Assembly: GCA_003991915.1 (NCBI GenBank)
Contig: RQTK01000286.1
Span: 280,422-344,421 of the forward strand
DNA from: Elysia chlorotica
Lineage: Eukaryota > Mollusca > Gastropoda > Plakobranchidae
Length of the DNA: 64,000 nucleotides
Direction: 5' to 3'
The notes beneath the pieces were generated by a model. That model had not been told where the DNA came from and ran no database searches. It saw only the letters and a program-made list of their open reading frames with translations. This document shows positions 57,601 to 62,421 of the stretch, one piece after another; the first letter of the stretch is position 1; each line of letters starts with the position of its first letter. A program made the translations under genes and the position numbers.

Positions 57601-59587
57601 TTTGAGGAAACAATATTTTGATATAAAAATTTACACTTAATTGTTACTAGATTACTATGAGAAACTGTATGGGTATACGTTTTATTATATATATTCAAAC
57701 CAAAATCTTCACTCCCTTCTAAATCTAATTTAGATCCTGAATTTTGTCTGTACAATCCTGATGATTCAAGATTAAAATATAATGCTGGACAGATAATAAA
57801 AATGAAATCTGCTTGAATCATTTCCCTTATGGATATTGTCAGAAAGAGTTAAAAAAAAAAAAACAGAAACAGAAAACGACAAAGGCATGCCCTGTAGCCC
57901 TTCTATCCTGTGCTTAGTACCTCTAGGTCCCCCCATGATTTTCCCTTTTATTTAATTTCATTCTCCAATTCCCTTCATCCAATTCCCTTTCAGCCTCCAT
58001 AATTATAATATTAGCAATACAGAATAAAAAATCATGTTGTAAAATCTTACCAGCCAAAGCAAGATGAGGAGCAAGGGTTCCGCCGGGCAAAACTCCAGAA
58101 CTTGACCCTGCGTCACCCTGACTCGCAGGTGGATTTTCAGCAACGCTTCCAGATAACTGTTCAAAGAATGAGAATACAGCAAATGAATTAAGTATGTAAC
58201 GGCTTTGCTTACTTGATATTGTGTCCCTAGTTTAAAATAATGCAGGGCAACGCTTAGAAAATAATTGTAAAGTTTCATGGGCACAGGTTTCCATGAACTG
58301 GGGTAATGAGTATGTGTATACATATTAGCTTGAGAATATGAAGTAGAATAGATTTGATTAAAAACATTTATTTTTAATTAATAAGAATAAAAAATCACAA
58401 ATTATTTACAACTTGCGTATAGACACAGAGGGTTTAACCAGTTAATTTACTTAATGGTGTTAGGACTAAGAAGTCGTCAATTTAAAGATTAATCATACAG
58501 GCATATATATGTTTCTTAAGGTATGAAAAAAAAAAAGACAAGTCCGTCAGACATGTACAATTTCTGTTTAACTGAAAATGAAGAAATTGATTATGAAACA
58601 TACAAACAGAGAGATTTAGTGTAGACTGGAGAGATAACTCAAAACTAATGAGTGATGGGAAGAATAATACAGAATAGAAAAGCGAAAGAAGGGATACAGA
58701 GAGACAGAGAAAGGGGGAGACAGAGAGAGAGACACACACAAAGGAAGAGAAAGAGAGAGGGGCAGAAATGGAGAAAGAGACACAAATAGAAAGACAGGCA
58801 GAGAGACAAAGAGACCAAAGGAAGAATAATGTCCCTCACCACACTTGGCGGAACATCATCAGCACTCATATGACCTTCTCTGACCAGGAATTGTATAAAA
58901 TCTTTGGCAGCATTGCTCTGGGCATCCTTTTTGTTGGTGGAGTTGCCCACACCAACATATTCAAAAGCTTCCACACGTAACTAAAAATAATAAATTGGTT
59001 AGAAAGATATGAAGACTTACAATTTGACTTTGAGTTTTTTCAAATCTTCCTCTATGAAGAAATATGATGTGTTTATTCATTTAAAAAAATAGCACTTATT
59101 AATATTTATAATGCATGCAATTTTTTTAACAAATCCTGCTAATTTAAAGTACTAAATGGGTTGATTTACGATGATGTGAAAAGGGCAGGGGAGCTCTTCT
59201 TGTTCTACTATTTCAAGTCAGCATATCTATAGTTTAATTATATGTTCAACATTTTAGTTTAAGATATTTTCAGTAAATCTAAAAAAAAATTACAGTGTTG
59301 CTTACTGCCAGAAAAGTAATACAAAAAATGTTATATTTTTAGCTAGTGGTTCAAAAAAACTTAATGAATCAGGTAATATTTTCAACTACAAAAATGTACT
59401 GATCTAGAAAATGTACAGAGCTAGCCTCGTTATCCAATTCCTACAGTAAAATTAAAAGTACTTAAGTCATTCTAACCTCACACTTGAAGCGTTGTCTGTG
59501 CCTGGGTCCTCCTGTAGAGAAGTCATAGTTGGGGTTTCCGTGCTTGTTTTTCCCGCACCAACTGTACAGTATATTCTTCACATCCAT
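29080..59587 (-). CDS. DHX9: DHX9 / RNA helicase A (maleless) ortholog, whole coding span
   Basis: A DEAH/RHA-family helicase that unwinds RNA and DNA duplexes in the nucleus. Known roles in animals are in transcription, dsRNA handling and dosage compensation (maleless in Drosophila). I joined 29 exons plus a last exon at 31580-31907. All borders are GT-AG, phases agree throughout, and the total is 3816 nt (1271 aa; human 1270). The order is dsRBD1 (about 1-72), dsRBD2 (about 169-248), the NWNPW linker (about 350), Walker A GETGCGKT (417-424), DEIH (517-520), SAT (549-551), FLPGW (667-671), [11 protein letters not shown] (723-733), QRRGRAGR (771-778), winged-helix/ratchet and OB-fold regions, then a Gly/Arg-rich tail. 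Oddities: exon 23 is duplicated, the last exon lies before exon 29 in the assembly, and several exons have ghost copies of their edges. Identity is near certain; whether this assembled copy makes full-length protein is not. Confidence 0.95.
29330..29430. repeat. Duplicated intron block (copy 1 of 3)
   Basis: GAAAGCATAAAAAGATCAAT then TATTATCATAATTATGTAGA, ending in ACGCGTACACAC. It recurs at 29690-29785 and 33587-33690. Confidence 0.85.
29431..29689 (-). mobile_element. SINE family I, near full length, in DHX9 intron 28
   Basis: Tail GGGTTGGGTTGGTTTAAC to head AGCACCACCGCG. It is bracketed by two copies of the intron block described at 29330. A remnant of the same insertion appears at 33554-33586 in the other 3' unit. 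Confidence 0.9.
29690..29785. repeat. Duplicated intron block (copy 2 of 3)
   Basis: GCTCTTGAAAAGCCAATCTA to CATACGTACACATA. Nearly identical to 33587-33690. Confidence 0.88.
29820..30265. repeat. Tandem array, unit about 70 bp, 6 copies (DHX9 intron 28)
   Basis: Each unit reads TTTTAGGGTTAGAAAATC, TTATAAAACAGCATTATATA, ACAGTCATATATAACGCC, TTTAGGTAAAACAAGG. The same array is at 33720-34485. Confidence 0.95.
30270..30392. repeat. GA-rich low-complexity tract
   Basis: Follows directly on the last array unit. Confidence 0.95.
30641..30790 (-). mobile_element. SINE family I, 5'-truncated
   Basis: From GTTGAGTTGAGTCTGTTTTA to CTCAGCCTGTCACATTAAA, abutting the duplicated 3' UTR segment. Confidence 0.85.
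30786..31579 (-). other. DHX9: DHX9 3' UTR and flank, copy A
   Basis: Directly follows the TAA stop at 31580-31582. Includes a poly-C run at about 31519-31533 and two overlapping AATAAA signals. High similarity to 27915-28684 shows that the gene's 3' end was duplicated. Confidence 0.85.
30910..30920 (-). terminator. DHX9: Poly(A) signals of 3' UTR copy A
   Basis: Two overlapping AATAAA hexamers on the minus strand, about 660 nt after the stop codon. Confidence 0.65.
31580..31907 (-). CDS. DHX9: DHX9 last exon, copy A (residues 1163-1271): Gly/Arg-rich tail
   Basis: Acceptor TTTCAG then a frame that completes either exon 29 (R) or exon 28 (W). It encodes [19 protein letters not shown], then a [18 protein letters not shown] repeat tail, ending GTWQ-TAA. 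The PPKM motif and glycine-rich RGG-type tail are the DHX9 C-terminus (nuclear transport and RNA-binding region, arginine-methylated in known homologs). It lies between exons 28 and 29 in this assembly. Confidence 0.93.
31999..33553 (+). mobile_element. 5'-truncated LINE with RT end, RNase H and C-terminal zinc knuckle
   Basis: Starts within the RT thumb ([18 protein letters not shown]), then an RNase H domain with [22 protein letters not shown] and [18 protein letters not shown] carrying the expected acidic residues, then the [19 protein letters not shown] knuckle, ending [12 protein letters not shown]-stop and a (CAA)-type tail. Having RNase H after RT points to the I/R1/Nimb/Ingi side of LINEs (inference). 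A frameshift near 32815 and another near 33230 break it. In the gene's duplicated 3' unit it occupies the place where an exon 29 copy would be. Confidence 0.9.
33554..33586 (-). mobile_element. SINE family I fragment
   Basis: CTATATTGTGGACGGGCCCC then AAGACTAACG, directly after the LINE tail. It joins the intron block at the same point as the complete SINE at 29431-29689. Confidence 0.8.
33587..33690. repeat. Duplicated intron block (copy 3 of 3)
   Basis: GCTCTTGAAAAGCCAATCTA to ACTCATACACACAG. Pairs with 29690-29785. Confidence 0.88.
33720..34485. repeat. Tandem array, unit about 70 bp, about 10 copies (DHX9 intron 28)
   Basis: Same unit as at 29820-30265, interrupted at 34302-34389 by a short palindromic element. 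Confidence 0.95.
34302..34389 (-). mobile_element. Short palindromic element (88 bp) with target-site duplication
   Basis: On the minus strand it starts TGTCGCCGTATAGGATCC, includes CCCCCAGGGGAACCTAGGAG and GAGAGAATTCTCTC, and ends CTCTATAGAGAA. CTTATAAAACAG flanks it on both sides (34290-34301, 34390-34401), though the surrounding array also contains this sequence. It is almost identical to 38079-38163 and equals the 3' module of SINE family II. Confidence 0.85.
34516..34631 (-). CDS. DHX9: DHX9 exon 28 (residues 1060-1097)
   Basis: 116 nt, starting in phase 0 and ending in phase 2. [20 protein letters not shown] then LFGSHH...VILDK corresponds to the OB-fold part of the helicase. Donor TG|GTGCGC. 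Confidence 0.95.
35141..35460. repeat. Intron repeats derived from the exon 27 donor edge
   Basis: Units of about 155 bp share ATTGCTGGTATCAAGATAG, TTGTGACAACC, TAATAATCTGATAATACTAA, GATGGCCACAAAA and AATAAGGGACT. One unit contains a ghost of exon 27 (35308-35357). Confidence 0.88.
35308..35357 (-). pseudogene. Ghost copy of the DHX9 exon 27 3' edge
   Basis: Encodes [16 protein letters not shown] followed by an intact donor (AAG|GTAGAG), against [22 protein letters not shown] in the true exon 27. It has no acceptor of its own. Confidence 0.85.
35461..35628 (-). CDS. DHX9: DHX9 exon 27 (residues 1004-1059)
   Basis: 168 nt, phase 0 to 0. [20 protein letters not shown] to [11 protein letters not shown] matches the conserved '[18 protein letters not shown]' block. 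Acceptor CCGCAG, donor GTAAAG. Confidence 0.96.
36028..36126 (-). CDS. DHX9: DHX9 exon 26 (residues 971-1003)
   Basis: 99 nt, phase 0 to 0. [18 protein letters not shown] then [10 protein letters not shown] fits the helicase family sequence. Donor GTAAGT. Confidence 0.96.
36222..36512. repeat. Minisatellite, unit about 20 bp, about 14 copies (intron 25)
   Basis: Unit AAATAGAAACATTGATGTTA with small variants. Confidence 0.95.
36984..37068 (-). CDS. DHX9: DHX9 exon 25 (residues 942-970)
   Basis: 85 nt, entering with the last base of an Arg codon and ending in phase 0. [18 protein letters not shown] then [11 protein letters not shown], the highly conserved [13 protein letters not shown] block. 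Confidence 0.96.
37444..37611 (-). CDS. DHX9: DHX9 exon 24 (residues 886-941)
   Basis: 168 nt. [20 protein letters not shown] to [11 protein letters not shown], conserved helix-bundle part of the helicase. Its acceptor edge has two ghost copies further upstream in intron 23. Confidence 0.96.
37858..37879 (-). pseudogene. Ghost of the DHX9 exon 24 acceptor edge (1)
   Basis: GCTTCCAG then TGTCGGAGACGCCATGTGTA copies the first 18 coding bases of exon 24 with its acceptor. Used as an acceptor after exon 23, it would read VGDAMCT and then TAG. Confidence 0.8.
38079..38163 (+). mobile_element. Short palindromic element (85 bp) with target-site duplication
   Basis: Same element as 34302-34389, in the other orientation. 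TAAATGGGAGAA flanks it on both sides (38067-38078, 38164-38175). The paralogous intron unit near 37796-37815 (CTAAATGCGAGAACACC) is an empty site, which supports a real insertion. Confidence 0.9.
38226..38246 (-). pseudogene. Ghost of the DHX9 exon 24 acceptor edge (2)
   Basis: CTTTGCCTCCAG then TGTTGGAGATGCCATGTGTA. The acceptor is intact, and use of this site would lead to a stop within nine codons. Confidence 0.8.
38355..38602 (-). mobile_element. SINE family I, near full length (intron 23)
   Basis: GAGTTGAGTTGGATTACCGG to CGATCTTTTACCCCGGG. Confidence 0.9.
38822..38933 (-). CDS. DHX9: DHX9 exon 23b, duplicate of exon 23
   Basis: 112 nt with intact acceptor (CCTCAG) and donor (GTGAGT). 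It encodes the same residues as exon 23a ([20 protein letters not shown] to YGCIFY) and differs at three bases, all synonymous (GCC/GCG, CGT/CGG, TTT/TTC). Flanking intron sequence is duplicated too. Using both copies in one mRNA shifts the frame and gives a stop nine codons on, so they could only work as alternatives. Confidence 0.88.
38940..39835. repeat. Minisatellite between exons 23a and 23b, unit about 62 bp
   Basis: More than a dozen units built of ATGAATATGTTAGTAG, GGTTGGCAATATGGTAT and CGGTACACCAGAGAAACA. The unit is derived from the intron sequence just upstream of exon 23. On the gene strand each unit carries TACTAAC, the ideal branch-point sequence. Confidence 0.95.
39957..40206 (+). 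mobile_element. SINE family I, full length
   Basis: Head GCGGTGGCCCTGGGGTGGAA, box B GGTTCGAGCCC, core, end GTTGGGCGTTGAACC. One of the best preserved copies in the window. Confidence 0.93.
40612..40723 (-). CDS. DHX9: DHX9 exon 23a (residues 849-885)
   Basis: 112 nt, phase 1 to 2. [20 protein letters not shown] then [17 protein letters not shown] matches '[23 protein letters not shown]'. A TACTAAC branch-point match lies about 27 nt upstream of the acceptor (40750-40756), which exon 23b has lost at that position. Confidence 0.95.
40950..41110 (-). CDS. DHX9: DHX9 exon 22 (residues 795-848)
   Basis: 161 nt. [20 protein letters not shown] to [20 protein letters not shown], a family-diagnostic block. 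Donor GTAAGA. Confidence 0.97.
41735..41965. repeat. Tandem repeats seeded by the exon 21 donor edge
   Basis: Units of about 130 bp share GGAAAGAAA-ACGTGTTGAA and an A-rich end. One unit holds a ghost of the exon 21 3' edge (41844-41880). Confidence 0.85.
41844..41880 (-). pseudogene. Ghost copy of the DHX9 exon 21 3' edge
   Basis: Encodes [10 protein letters not shown] followed by an intact donor (AG|GTCAGT). The true exon reads [10 protein letters not shown]. Confidence 0.85.
41980..42132 (-). CDS. DHX9: DHX9 exon 21 (residues 744-794), helicase motif VI
   Basis: 153 nt. [20 protein letters not shown] then [20 protein letters not shown] and [17 protein letters not shown] (771-778) is the arginine-finger motif VI. 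GC-rich relative to the introns. Both edges of this exon have ghost copies. Confidence 0.97.
42218..42250 (-). pseudogene. Ghost copy of an internal part of exon 21
   Basis: A 33-bp perfect match to 42083-42115 (the HNNMTNYAT region), lying upstream of the true exon in intron 20. Confidence 0.85.
42764..42835. other. Assembly gap (72 N) in DHX9 intron 20
   Basis: Next to a poly-C/poly-A run. Exons 20 and 21 join in frame across this intron, so no coding sequence appears to be missing. Confidence 1.
43205..43278 (-). CDS. DHX9: DHX9 exon 20 (residues 720-743), helicase motif V
   Basis: 74 nt, phase 0 to 2. [20 protein letters not shown] then LDSC. Confidence 0.97.
43512..43806. repeat. (ATG)n microsatellite with a duplicated interruption
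   Basis: ATGATG tracts split by two copies of GGTGGTGATGAAGATGATG and TTTATAATCATGATAT. Frames reading poly-Met, poly-His, poly-Ile or poly-Ser here are repeat translations. Confidence 0.97.
43838..43932 (-). CDS. DHX9: DHX9 exon 19 (residues 688-719)
   Basis: 95 nt, phase 1 to 0. [20 protein letters not shown] then [20 protein letters not shown] is the conserved segment between motifs IV and V. Confidence 0.97.
44412..44526 (-). CDS. DHX9: DHX9 exon 18 (residues 650-687), motif IV
   Basis: 115 nt. [20 protein letters not shown] then [18 protein letters not shown]. Confidence 0.97.
44565..45088 (-). mobile_element. 5'-truncated RTE-like LINE fragment with target-site duplication
   Basis: Encodes the end of a reverse-transcriptase polyprotein: [35 protein letters not shown] and [15 protein letters not shown], ending at a stop before a (TGA)n tail, as in RTE-type elements (clade is inference). 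The open frame is intact over about 160 codons. A perfect 22-bp direct repeat flanks it (44543-44564 and 45089-45110); that sequence is part of a GATAA-rich tract. It sits only about 40 bp upstream of exon 18. Confidence 0.85.
45060..45320 (-). mobile_element. CR1/L2-like LINE 3' tail with (TTATC)n
   Basis: On the minus strand it reads TGCGGATCAATAAAGTTATT, then imperfect (TTATC)n and (TCTTG)n, like the tail at 11600. The RTE-like element is inserted into its simple-repeat end. Confidence 0.65.
45475..45573 (-). CDS. DHX9: DHX9 exon 17 (residues 617-649)
   Basis: 99 nt, phase 0 to 0. [20 protein letters not shown] then [13 protein letters not shown]. Confidence 0.96.
45661..45750 (+). mobile_element. 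SINE family II, 3' end, diverged
   Basis: ATTGTCAGACGTCAGTCTCA, CGCCGTGTAGAACTCTC, CCTAGGAAACGTTAAACTC: a longer and older relative of the 85-88 bp element. Confidence 0.75.
46189..46304 (-). CDS. DHX9: DHX9 exon 16 (residues 578-616), acidic insert
   Basis: 116 nt, phase 1 to 0. [20 protein letters not shown], then [19 protein letters not shown], matching the Lys- then Asp-rich insert characteristic of DHX9. Confidence 0.94.
46711..46790 (-). mobile_element. SINE family I fragment (intron 15)
   Basis: AAGTTGAGTTGGTTTAGCAT to GGGCCCCAAGTCTGAC. A more decayed copy may lie at 46420-46660. Confidence 0.8.
47153..47309 (-). CDS. DHX9: DHX9 exon 15 (residues 526-577), motif III
   Basis: 157 nt, phase 0 to 1. 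[20 protein letters not shown] then [16 protein letters not shown] and [14 protein letters not shown] at 549-551. Confidence 0.97.
47955..48037 (-). CDS. DHX9: DHX9 exon 14 (residues 498-525), DEIH box
   Basis: 83 nt, phase 1 to 0. [20 protein letters not shown] then EIHERDIN. The Walker B box is DEIH as in DHX9. Donor GTAGGT is weaker than its neighbours; it was chosen because it joins INTDFLL without a gap. Confidence 0.96.
48150..48436 (+). mobile_element. 3' fragment of the same LINE family as 31999-33553
   Basis: About 235 bp closely match 33297-33534, from CGCAGAACACACACCACT-like sequence through ACCTCAGCGCAGCT and CATGGCCCTAGGCAAAAGAG. A short deletion follows the cysteine knuckle. 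It ends in a (CAACAA)-rich tail with a short internal duplication. Confidence 0.9.
48573..48714 (-). CDS. DHX9: DHX9 exon 13 (residues 451-497), motif Ia/Ib region
   Basis: 142 nt, phase 0 to 1. [20 protein letters not shown] then [20 protein letters not shown]. Confidence 0.97.
49190..49336 (+). mobile_element. Possible LINE/SINE 3' tail with (ATT)n
   Basis: TTGTAAAGCGCTTCGAGGCC, TATAAAGCTCTATAAAAATG, then (TTA)n: the 'GCGCT...ATAAA...(ATT)n' end common in animal retroelements. No coding part is attached. Confidence 0.6.
49370..49441 (-). CDS. DHX9: DHX9 exon 12 (residues 427-450)
   Basis: 72 nt, phase 0 to 0. [20 protein letters not shown] then IITQ, directly continuing Walker A into motif Ia. 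Confidence 0.97.
49818..49861 (-). mobile_element. SINE family I head fragment (intron 11)
   Basis: CTTTTTGCGTAGGAAGCCGA to AGGTCCACCACGCC: only the tRNA-like head remains. Confidence 0.6.
50099..50218 (-). CDS. DHX9: DHX9 exon 11 (residues 387-426), Walker A
   Basis: 120 nt, phase 0 to 0. [20 protein letters not shown] then [20 protein letters not shown]. The P-loop lysine is residue 423. Confidence 0.98.
50265..50375. repeat. GA-rich low-complexity tract (intron 10)
   Basis: GAGAGA repeats between exons 10 and 11. Confidence 0.95.
50515..50592 (-). CDS. DHX9: DHX9 exon 10 (residues 361-386)
   Basis: 78 nt, phase 0 to 0. [20 protein letters not shown] then DQNLNQ, upstream helix of the helicase core. 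Aligns without gaps to 'ATPEQISMDLKNEL'. Confidence 0.94.
50977..51599. repeat. Tandem array of about 118-bp units seeded by the exon 9 donor edge (intron 9)
   Basis: About five units with TTTTGCTT, AATCATCAC or AACTATGATCTTTCCAC, a GG-GGAAGTCC block, GAATTCATATATTC, AAAGCACAAATAAATATCAT and GTCTG-ACAG. The unit nearest the exon runs straight into the exon 9 donor. In the others, TCAGTGGCGGAAGTCC stands where the exon end is GACAGTGGCCAGAGGTCC. Confidence 0.92.
51600..51794 (-). CDS. DHX9: DHX9 exon 9 (residues 296-360)
   Basis: 195 nt, phase 0 to 0. Begins [20 protein letters not shown] and ends [23 protein letters not shown]. The NWNPWT...NIDEGPLA stretch is diagnostic for DHX9. Donor GTCAGT. 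Confidence 0.96.
51857..51918. repeat. (AAT)n microsatellite (intron 8)
   Basis: Uninterrupted ATA/AAT repeat. Confidence 0.97.
52049..52144 (-). CDS. DHX9: DHX9 exon 8 (residues 264-295)
   Basis: 96 nt, phase 0 to 0. [20 protein letters not shown] then [12 protein letters not shown], the linker after dsRBD2. Confidence 0.9.
52981..53070 (-). mobile_element. LINE-like 3' tail with (TTATC)n (intron 7)
   Basis: (GATAA)n on the plus strand, then TCCTTTATTATCCCATAGGG. Read on the minus strand this is a 3' retroelement end followed by (TTATC)n. Confidence 0.6.
53173..53306 (-). CDS. DHX9: DHX9 exon 7 (residues 219-263), second half of dsRBD2
   Basis: 134 nt. [20 protein letters not shown] then [38 protein letters not shown] is the conserved dsRBD C-terminal helix with its lysines. 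Confidence 0.97.
53814..53860 (-). CDS. DHX9: DHX9 exon 6 (residues 203-218), dsRBD2
   Basis: 47 nt, the shortest exon, phase 2 to 1. [16 protein letters not shown] fits 'RSFIAEMTIYIKQLG'. Too short for a normal ORF search; recognised from splice sites and homology. Confidence 0.95.
54636..54898. repeat. Tandem duplication, unit about 137 bp (intron 5)
   Basis: ACACAGTCATATTTTTTTGC through AAGAGACTGCCCCAAGGTGC and ATCAAATAGTAACTGT, present twice with few differences. Confidence 0.93.
54860..55997. repeat. Imperfect inverted repeat (intron 5)
   Basis: Outer arm GAAGAGACTGCCCCAAGGTG at 54860 is inverted at 55977-55997. Inner arm TTGAGAGTAGAACTG plus ACCAGACCTTC (54963-55002) is inverted at 55576-55601. 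A decayed fold-back element is one reading. Confidence 0.65.
56224..56363 (-). CDS. DHX9: DHX9 exon 5 (residues 157-202), first half of dsRBD2
   Basis: 140 nt, phase 0 to 2. [20 protein letters not shown] then [20 protein letters not shown]. Confidence 0.96.
56395..56975. repeat. Tandem repeats seeded by the exon 5 acceptor edge (intron 4)
   Basis: About eight units carry CAGTCTTCAGACTGGGTGT or variants, then an A-rich run. Exon 5 itself begins in CGCAGTCTTCCGACT...GGTGTTGGAAG, the apparent founder. A longer duplicated stretch includes CTTTCAATTCAAATTCTTTC and CATTTTTTATTGGCTGAA (56600-56700 and 56935-57040). Confidence 0.8.
57269..57378 (-). CDS. DHX9: DHX9 exon 4 (residues 120-156)
   Basis: 110 nt, phase 1 to 0. 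[20 protein letters not shown] then [17 protein letters not shown], linker between the two dsRNA-binding domains. Confidence 0.92.
58051..58156 (-). CDS. DHX9: DHX9 exon 3 (residues 85-119)
   Basis: 106 nt, phase 0 to 1. A low-conservation Gly/Ser/Pro linker, [20 protein letters not shown] then [15 protein letters not shown]. Called because its splice sites and phase join exons 2 and 4. Confidence 0.88.
58685..58830. repeat. GA/CAGA-rich tract (intron 2)
   Basis: AGAGACAGAGA repeats directly downstream of exon 2. The extended ORF reading through it is not coding beyond the donor. Confidence 0.9.
58840..58980 (-). CDS. DHX9: DHX9 exon 2 (residues 38-84), rest of dsRBD1
   Basis: 141 nt, phase 0 to 0. 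[20 protein letters not shown] then [37 protein letters not shown] is the conserved dsRBD C-terminal region of DHX9. Confidence 0.97.
59477..59587 (-). CDS. DHX9: DHX9 exon 1, start codon (residues 1-37), dsRBD1
   Basis: 111 nt ending in phase 0. [20 protein letters not shown] then [17 protein letters not shown] matches the helicase N-terminus exactly in register, which fixes the start. A possible 5' UTR acceptor (TTTTACAG) lies about 30 nt upstream; promoter not located. Confidence 0.96.
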
Positions 59588-60728
59588 CGCCGGTTGTGTG
59601 TTTTTTTATTCGCACTGTAAAATTTGCCTAATCAGATTGAACCAATTTTGTTTTAAAAGGTCTGAAGAAAGAATATTTAATATTAACAAGTACAACAAAT
59701 ATTTTTTATTAACATACAGGAATGTAAACAAAAAAACATATTTTCTTACTGACCCTTTTCCAGGTGGAAATGTGAGTGCTGCAGATTGAGGGCTTTAGAT
59801 CTATAGATTTGAGTTATAAAATTTTTCAAGATTTTTTCAGGGGGAGCATACATGTCACCCCTTTAAACTAATGCCAACCAGATACGTATTTTACATATAT
59901 TTCATTTTGTTCATAAACTTTTTTGCACTTGAAGCAGATGAGCATTGGATCACAAAAGATAAGTAGATCTAGATTCTAGACCTAGATCTATCTAGATCTC
60001 TATTCTAGAATCTAGATTAGATCTAGATCTAGATCTAGATCTTGAGGTTATGTATTGGATGGGGATCAGGGTAGCGCAACAAACACTAGACAATCTATAT
60101 TTTTATGGATGGCGATTTACACATCTAGCAAATAGATTGAATACCTTTTGAATCTTTCTAGATCTAAATCTAGTTCGGCTGTTAAAGTTCTTTCCCAAAG
60201 GATTGAAAACAAGAGAAGAACGATCTTTGTTTCTGTCTAAGTAGCTGAAAAGAGCAGGAGGCCTGACTAGCAGTTCATAACAGTTGTCTTCAAGAGTAAC
60301 TCGAGAACATTATATCGACACACAACATGTTTTCGATATTGATATTCACTGCGTAAGTTTAATCATGGCTAGATAATTATTCAGAATGACATGCTTTTCC
60401 ATGGAAACATCTCTATAAAATATCTTTTGGCCATATTATTTTTCTTTTATAATTCGCTCTCTTATATAAAAGTTTGCAATTATGCATTTTTTTTCTTACC
60501 GAAAAGTCTTTCTTTCTTTCTTTCTTAGTTTCTTTCTTTCTTTCTTTCTTGCTCTCATCGCGTAGGCTTACGTTACTTCTCGGACTTTCCTGCTTGCCTA
60601 CCCTTATCTCGTCTGTCCTCTACGTGTGATACAAGAAGTTGGTTGTATTTCTTTCTTTTTTTTTTTCCAATTGATGCTGTAGTATACCTATTTTTGTATG
60701 TATGACTGACAGCATCCTAAAACAGAGG
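59588..60728. other. DHX9 upstream / intergenic region
   Basis: Includes a cluster of AGATCTAGAT palindromic repeats (59960-60045) and a (CTTT)n tract (60507-60551). No promoter motif could be defined and no other gene is seen. Confidence 0.5.
59960..60045. repeat. (TAGATC)n self-complementary repeat
   Basis: Repeated TAGATCTAGATC with TCTAGAATCTAGA interruptions. Each unit is its own reverse complement. Confidence 0.9.
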
Positions 60729-60990
60729 GTTGGGGTTGGGTTGGGTTAGTTTAACGTCCAACAGCACCACTATATAGTCTATATTGTGGACGGATCCCAA
60801 GACGGACGTCTGACAATTTTATGTGCTGCTACACACGAGACAGGGCGGGGATACCATGAGTCCTGTCTCAGCCGGTCACATTATACTGACACCGATCCAA
60901 CCAGTAGGGAACGCGCCAGCCAGGATTCGAAGTCGGGACCTTTTGCGTCGGAAGCCGATGTTCTACCCCTAGACCACCGCGGCCCCCGCC
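60729..60990 (-). mobile_element. SINE family I, full length
   Basis: GGTTGGGTTGGGTTAGTTTA to CCCTAGACCACCGCGG. Head and box B are intact. Confidence 0.93.
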
Positions 60991-61373
60991 TAAAACAGAG
61001 AACTGTATACAGAAGAAAGATGAGTTCCTTCCACGCAGCTAGAAGTAGGCTAGATGTCCTCTGACCAGAGAAATCACACAGGGAATAATGGAATACCGCA
61101 GGAAACATGATAAAACCCAAAGCAACAATTATATTAACACCATTAATGACTGGACAAGAGGGACAATAACTGAGGTAGCCGTAATTCGAAATAGTAGCAT
61201 ATTGGGTAGTTTCTACAGATATTCCGAGATAATAGTCCGAATAACTCTGAAGCTTATTAGGAGCAGTATTGGCGGGTGTCTTTTCAGCCTACAGTACATG
61301 TGGCTTATTCTTCCAAGGCCACGCTAAACAAGGTCCAGTGCTGGATTTATTGCAGGGGTCCCGAGTTCCACTT

Positions 61374-61602
61374 CAGTTGAGTTGATTTAACGTCCAACAT
61401 CAGCACTATGTAGGCTATATTGTGGACGAACCCCAAGACTGGCGTCTGACAATTTTATGTCCTGTCACACACGAGACAGGGCGGGGATACCATGTCTCAT
61501 CTGGTCACATCACACTGACACCGACCCAATTAGTAGGGAATGAAATCGCCATGGCTCGAACCCGGACCTTTTGCGTCGGTAGCCGATGTTCTACCCCAGA
61601 GA
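61374..61602 (-). mobile_element. SINE family I, near full length
   Basis: CAGTTGAGTTGATTTAACGT to TAGCCGATGTTCTACCCCAG. Confidence 0.9.
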
Positions 61603-62260
61603 AGTTAAAGAGAGTTAGTTTTATAGACACAAAAGAAGAAGGCAAGAAAAAAAAAAAAAAAAAACATTTTCTTATCAAAATCAGGAACGCAGATTTTCTT
61701 ATCGCGGTACATGAACTGTTTTTGCGTGTGTTTACACAATGTTTACACATAAAAACATTTTGGAAAAAAAAATGCGAGAGCTCGATGGAAAAAGTATACA
61801 TGCATCGCATTAAAATTTTAATAGTTTGTCTTGCACTAAGCCTTGTTTTGTTGTTGTTGTTGTTGTTTTTGTTGTTGTTGTTGTTGTTGTTTTTAAATCT
61901 TAGACAATTTTTTTGCTCTAATTTGGCTATTTGAATCGACAACGTTCGGAAAGGAACAAAAGTGAAGAATTTTTTCAAAATAATATACCTGAAAGTAACA
62001 AACAGCAATTGATTTTTTCCAAAATTAATTTTGCCGTCCAAAAAAATGTACCGGCACCAACATTGTAAAGAAAAAGATAAATGTAAGATTCTTGTGATTT
62101 TTCTCAATGGTTGTTTAAATAAAATACCAAAGAAAAAATAAATTGACAATTATTCTACATTCCTCTGCAAAAAATATAACCTTTATACATATCTTAATTT
62201 TAATAATATTTTTAGTTAGACAACTGTTGAGTACTGTATTAATTCTGTATCTCTATTTGG
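61603..62260. other. No gene recognised
   Basis: AT-rich sequence with poly-A (61647-61663) and (GTT)n (61851-61892). Confidence 0.5.
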
Positions 62261-62270
62261 TCATTCTTAA

Positions 62271-62309
62271 AACAACACCAACAACAACAACAACAACAAC
62301 AACCACATC

Positions 62310-62346
<37 letters not shown>

Positions 62347-62357
62347 TCAACCATATC

Positions 62358-62404
<47 letters not shown>

Positions 62405-62421
62405 AAACAACAACAACAATA
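62271..62421. repeat. (CAA)n microsatellite
   Basis: AAC repeats with sparse CATC interruptions. The Thr-rich frame of 107 codons here is a repeat translation. Confidence 0.97.
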
